Shown here one piece after another: positions 59,890-64,000 of a DNA stretch of 64,000 nt. The stretch is from Bryoerythrophyllum caledonicum. Its lineage: Eukaryota > Streptophyta > Bryopsida > Pottiales > Pottiaceae. Made by a program: the position numbers and the translations under genes. The stretch spans positions 1,550,001-1,614,000 of the forward strand of contig OZ020525.1 in NCBI GenBank assembly GCA_963971425.1, given 5' to 3'. The notes under the pieces were generated by a model. It was given only the letters and a program-made list of their open reading frames with translations, did not search any database and was not told the DNA's origin. Within the stretch, counting starts at the first letter, position 1. Each line of letters starts with the position of its first letter.

Positions 59890-61620
59890 AAAGTGGAAGC
59901 TTGAAAGCTTGCAGGGACATTGTTATCATTGTTCAAGGGGTTCGAAGGGTATTCGGCACTCAAATTATGGACCATGGAGGGAAGAGGTAAGTCCAAGAAA
60001 CCCGAGAAGACTAGTGGGCCGAAGGTGGAAATTGATGGGCAGGTGTTGGACACCTTGATCGATTGTTTGCAGAGCCTACGAGTGAAAGGCTCCCCCTCCA
60101 CAACAAGTGGTAGCCACGGGGACTTTGAGCTCTCTCCCATAGTTCGATCTCGTACAGGGCCTCAGAATTTGTGTTAACCGGGCACGAAAGTGTTGAGCAC
60201 GGAATCGGTGAAGTATTGGACTTCATTAGGTGGGGTGCAGAAGGTCCGCTCACTTCGGGTGAAGGAGGGAATTCCAGCACCTTTATGCCGCGCTCATGGG
60301 CGAGTATTTGGTGATTGGAGGAAAGGCAGTAAACCTTTGAAATTCTAGGTCAAGGTATGGTGTAGAGGTCGAGGATTTCTCTTCAGGCATCCAACTACCC
60401 ACATTTTCCCTTATTTTCACCGAGTTCGAGAGCAAAGGATTTTTATTCCACACTACTTGGCAGTGGGAGGTTAATTCGTCGCAAGAGCGTGCCTCGAGTG
60501 TGTGGGATATTCTTACCTTAGAGTTGCTGGATTGGAAAGTGACACCTACTATCTATGCCCCAGAGATGAAAGGAACCCATGAAGCTTGGCAGTTGTTCGA
60601 GTAGATCGCGAAACTAGCAATCTAGAGAACTAGAAGGGTCCCGGGTTTACACCTTGAAACACCCTCTTCTCAGTAGATGCTAGTGAGAAAGTGTTGACAG
60701 AAAATCTTGGTCAATTAGAAGAGGCAGAGGAGAGTGCTTTGCCACTGGTAGAAGAGGAGGAATTTCTTGAAAGCCCACAAGTGAGTGTTCAGGTTCCAGT
60801 TTTACCTACAAAGCCTTACCAATCATACTTTGATTGGGAGGAGATGGCTTCACCATATGGAGGTGAAGAATAAGGGGTACAAAGATTTTTGGGTGCCACG
60901 GACACCATCAAAGTCGATGACTTCAAGAGGGAGTTCACCATGTGGTATGAACTCCAGAAGTCCCGTAATCCCAACTTCAATCCGTACATGGTGTGCAGAG
61001 CATTGTTTGGGTGTCTGGAGGGAGCTCCATTGGCGAACTACGGGGTGTTCAAGGTAGCTCATTTCACCGAAATCATGGCCTGCAGAGACTTCTACGCACC
61101 GAACTACGTGGATGTGTTCGGTGGAGCACCGAGGGTGACAACACCACTCTCGTCCAAAGAGAAGATGGAGAAAGGCACGAGCATAATAGAGGATGTGGTG
61201 CAGCCAGAGGGACTGGTTAATCATCCACCTCTATTTAATGCCACTGTGGATTTTTTTGTGCAACTTCACAGAGATTATCAAGGACAAAGGGCGGATAAGA
61301 TGAAGGCCCTTCGTTCCTTCACATCTGGAGGTGACGAGTCTCTGAGAGAGGCTCATGCGAGATTAAGGAGACTAATCTCAGCCACTCACGGAGTAACAGA
61401 ACAACAGACAATACAACATTGGTACAATATCTTGGACAAGGAGTTGAAGACCTTGGTTCGCAATGAGGCGTTGCGATTGTGAGTACCGATGACACTACGG
61501 TTTGTTTTTGAGACTTTGGAGCAGATTGAGATAAATTTACTGGAAGAGAAGGACGTAGTGGGATTTTTCAAACGTGAAGAGAAGGTCCCGGAGAAGGTTA
61601 AGGAGGCCAAGGAGGCTATC
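59890..61620 (+). pseudogene. Gag region of the DNMT-bearing retroelement
   Basis: Successive plus-strand frames read MEGRGKSKKPEKTSGPKVEI (59974), later LVEEEEFLESPQVSVQVPVL (60750-60810), and then the longest intact piece, 60889-61482, with DDFKREFTMWYELQKSRNPN, a DFFVQLHRDYQG segment and ETLEQIEINLLEEKD further on. The helical, Trp/Leu-rich capsid-like part followed by a zinc knuckle supports a gag role. Stops and frameshifts occur at several points (for example about 60174 and 60872). The protein is not assignable to a named retroelement lineage. Confidence 0.65.
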
Positions 61621-63055
61621 TCTTAGTATAATGCAGACTCTGGTGCCTTGTGTTTCGAATGTGGGAAGCCAGGACATCAGAAGAAGGATTGCAAGGAAGG
61701 TAAGACTTCCACACCTCAGATTGGAGGTTTTTGCTTGGATTGTGGTGCCAAGGGGCCTGTGGAGGTTAGCTGCATCCAGAATTAAAGCCCACGGGGAGCA
61801 AGGGAGCTAAAGGAGTCCAAGACCAGTGGAGGGGAGAAGAAGAGCTGGAAAGCCAAATTCGCAAAATTGGAGGCTAAAATGGAAGCAATGAGTGCGAACA
61901 CTACTGTGGTAGGTGGCAACCCTCAGGTTACTCCCAGTTTCCATGCTGGAGGCGATTTTAGCTCCGTGGATGATGAATTTAGAGACTTTATGTTGAGTGA
62001 CATGACACTTGCCATCAGGGATGGTATACATGAGGCCTATGCTCTCACATAGAGCCATACTCCAGTTTCTAAGGGTATTCTACGTGGTGCTACTCCAACT
62101 TTGGATCCTCACCATGGAAAGGATAACCGACAAGCAAGGTTGCCATAATCCTTCACGTTAGAAGAGATGGTGCCCACGTCGTCTATCGTGCCTCCACCAT
62201 GACCAGTCGCGTCATCCATACGAGCCTCACCACGAGTTGGAGGACTCACAGGAGGTTCGGAAGCACTTATGGAGGCAACAACTTCCGTGTGGGAAGCCTC
62301 TTTATTTTCTGCTAAGATAGTGTCACAAGATGGCTTCAGTGTGGCAGAGGTTTTTAAGAGTGTAGCCTCAATGTATGAGTTGGACAACTCCCCGGGGGTT
62401 AATGCGTTGAAGACGGAGATAATCATTGCAGAGGAGAGCTAGAGTGACAACGTGGAGGGGCTGCTTTCAGCAGCCATGCGTGTGAGGACAATAGCCGCTA
62501 GACCTGCGATTGAGAGATCATCCATTATCTCTGGTGTGGTTGTGGTTGATAATTCCCAAGGTATTTTCCATCTCGTTGAGCCTAAGGAGAAGGTTTTTGT
62601 ACCTTGACGTGTACTTCTGGATTCGGGAGCTCAACCTTTGATGCTGGGAGCGTTTGCTATTGAAAGGTTGGATTTAACTGGGGATATTTTGGAGAAGTGT
62701 CCTTAGACCATTAGCACATCTATGGAGGGTACAGAGCACGCTACAGGGATGACAAGGGCTGAGTTGGTGCTACAACTGAATCAAAGTGATGTGACGGATG
62801 CTAGTTCCATGAAGGAGAAGGCAATAGTCACGGAGGCCAAGTCATATGATGTCTTGGTGGGCTCGGCGTTGCTATATCCAATGGGATTCACCTTGGACTT
62901 CTGGGAGGAGTCAGCAAGCTGTAGACCAGGATGGCAATCAGAAGATGGGCGGAAGGCTCAGCTGCCAGCTCGATTTGTTCGAGTTCTTCCTGGCAATTTT
63001 GTTGACGTGTTTACCTTCTCCGGATGTATGAATATGAAACCTTCATGGTTTTAGG
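61621..63055 (+). pseudogene. Nucleocapsid zinc knuckle and retropepsin region
   Basis: CFECGKPGHQKKDC at about 61650-61691 is a perfect CCHC knuckle (C-x2-C-x4-H-x4-C). A second, imperfect CxxC (FCLDCGAKG) follows. After a linker with stops, VLLDSGAQPLMLG (about 62612-62650) is the aspartic-protease active site (DSGA), and YDVLVGSALLYPMGFTLDFW (about 62845-62905) matches the C-terminal part of the fold, where hydrophobic-x-G is expected. Stop codons interrupt the frame at several places (for example 62606 and 62704). Confidence 0.78.
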
Positions 63056-63189
63056 TAGGTTTTGAGGATCCTTCCATTGCACACCACACTTCAGACAAGG
63101 TGGATGTTTATATGGGCAACACGAGTGGTGGAGAGGAAAAATGACACCAACCTGGGATTGAGGCGGCGTGGAATAACACCACCTAGTTG

Positions 63190-64000
63190 AGGGAGGCCGC
63201 GGAGTTAGCAGTGGAAGAGGCATGGCATCATTCTATGCCACCACGGATGCAACAGGAGCCTGGAGTTGACCAAGACCTAGGGCCTCCATTAGACACTGCG
63301 ACCATCCATTGGAAGGCACTAACAGATGGCATCGTGTTGTTGGAGCTATTTGGAGGAATAAACACAGGATTGGCATATATTTTACAAGCTGGGATAAAAG
63401 TTAAGCGCTACATTTACGTGGATGTGGATTAAGCAGCAAGACATGTGGCCAAACGTCACACACGGAGACTCATGACACAATTTCCAGAATTGTTGGCCAC
63501 TAGTGCCATCAAAACTTCTTTCTCTACAGTTGTGAGCGATACTTCCTTGCTATCACAGGATGACATTCACCGTGTAGGTCATGTGGATCTTGTCATTGCA
63601 GGATGGCCTTGCCAAGGCATGTCTATGGCAGGCAATCAGAACTCCCGTTAAAGGACTCCCGTTCTTCCAGGTTCTTTGACATGATTCGAGTATTGCGGTT
63701 GCTTCAGACTTCTCAGAGGCAACTGCCTTGTTATATTGTAGAGAACGTGCCAGTTGTGAGCAATTTGAGGTCTAGGACACTAGATAGTATGCATAGAATC
63801 CATCAGACTCTGGGTTTGTCAGTGTTAATTGATGCGACTGCAGTAGGGTCAAGGGCACATCGACCACGCTTGTGGTGGACGAATCTGGCACCAACAAAGT
63901 TGCTACAGTCCGCGGTGGGTTGCATTAAACGCCCAGATATGTATGTGAGTGATATTTTGGATCCTCACAAGACACTACGGCACGTGTATCACGATGACTA
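63190..64000 (+). pseudogene. Cytosine-C5 DNA methyltransferase domain of a retroelement (runs off the window)
   Basis: The domain follows the protease in the same element. Motifs appear in the canonical order: LLELFGGINTGLAYILQAG (motif I, AdoMet binding), YVDVD then a TAA where the next residue should be, VDLVIAGWPCQGMSMAGNQ (motif IV with the catalytic PC), a frameshift at about 63650, CYIVENVP (motif VI, ENV) and GSRAHRPRLWWTN (motif VIII, R-x-R). The order I-IV-VI-VIII excludes the rearranged DRM type. Motifs IX-X and any reverse transcriptase lie beyond the right edge. One stop and one frameshift in about 270 codons show decay, but every visible catalytic motif is preserved. Confidence 0.85.

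Overview
This window is nuclear DNA of a green plant, most likely a non-seed land plant (bryophyte or lycophyte grade) or close streptophyte. The reasons are plant-type orthologues (a PILS auxin carrier, SCD2, an organelle-type RecG), spliced genes with short GT-AG introns, Arabidopsis-type telomere-like CCCTAAA motifs, and plant-type mobile elements. I cannot fix the species from the sequence.

Layout. About 1-22.5 kb is a gene-rich island: RECG1 (minus, running off the left edge), the SUMO ligase NSE2/MMS21 (minus), the ER glucosyltransferase ALG6 (minus), the GPI-anchor subunit PIG-Y (plus), the coiled-coil trafficking protein SCD2 (plus) and a PILS auxin carrier (minus, convergent with SCD2). 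I rebuilt exon chains for RECG1, NSE2, ALG6, PIG-Y and PILS. In each the phases add up without a break, giving 740 codons (partial), 264, 498, 99 and 451 residues; SCD2 is one intact 565-residue coding exon.

From 22.8 to 64 kb the window is almost entirely mobile and decayed sequence. A MITE-like repeat that also occurs at 12.4 kb is found here in scrambled form, followed by a retropseudogene of ribosomal protein uS9 (RPS16) and about 5 kb of unassigned AT-rich DNA. Next comes a complete 13,065-bp CACTA (CMC/EnSpm) transposon at 30571-43635, with perfect 25-bp terminal inverted repeats and a TCA target duplication. It carries three spliced, fully open genes: a TNP2-type transposase, a small protein joining a transposase-associated-like cysteine segment to a SET domain, and a divergent TNPA-like protein. 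After it lies a Ty3/gypsy integrase fragment, split by an 8.5-kb element whose ends are arrays of ATGAGCC. That inner element has a decayed transposase gene on one strand and, on the other, a decayed spliced gene resembling N6/N4 amino-methyltransferases, with repeated TCTCGGTGCCGAGA palindromes between them. The integrase resumes afterwards and ends in a PHD finger. A LINE reverse-transcriptase relic, a LARP6-like La-motif fragment and finally a decayed retroelement with gag, CCHC knuckle, retropepsin and a cytosine-C5 DNA methyltransferase domain complete the window.

The main theme is that four neighbouring mobile elements each carry a different chromatin or DNA-modification module (SET, amino-methyltransferase-like, PHD, C5-DNMT). 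The SET-bearing CACTA element is intact and looks recent; the other three are relics. Family names rest on motif recognition by eye, without database searches.
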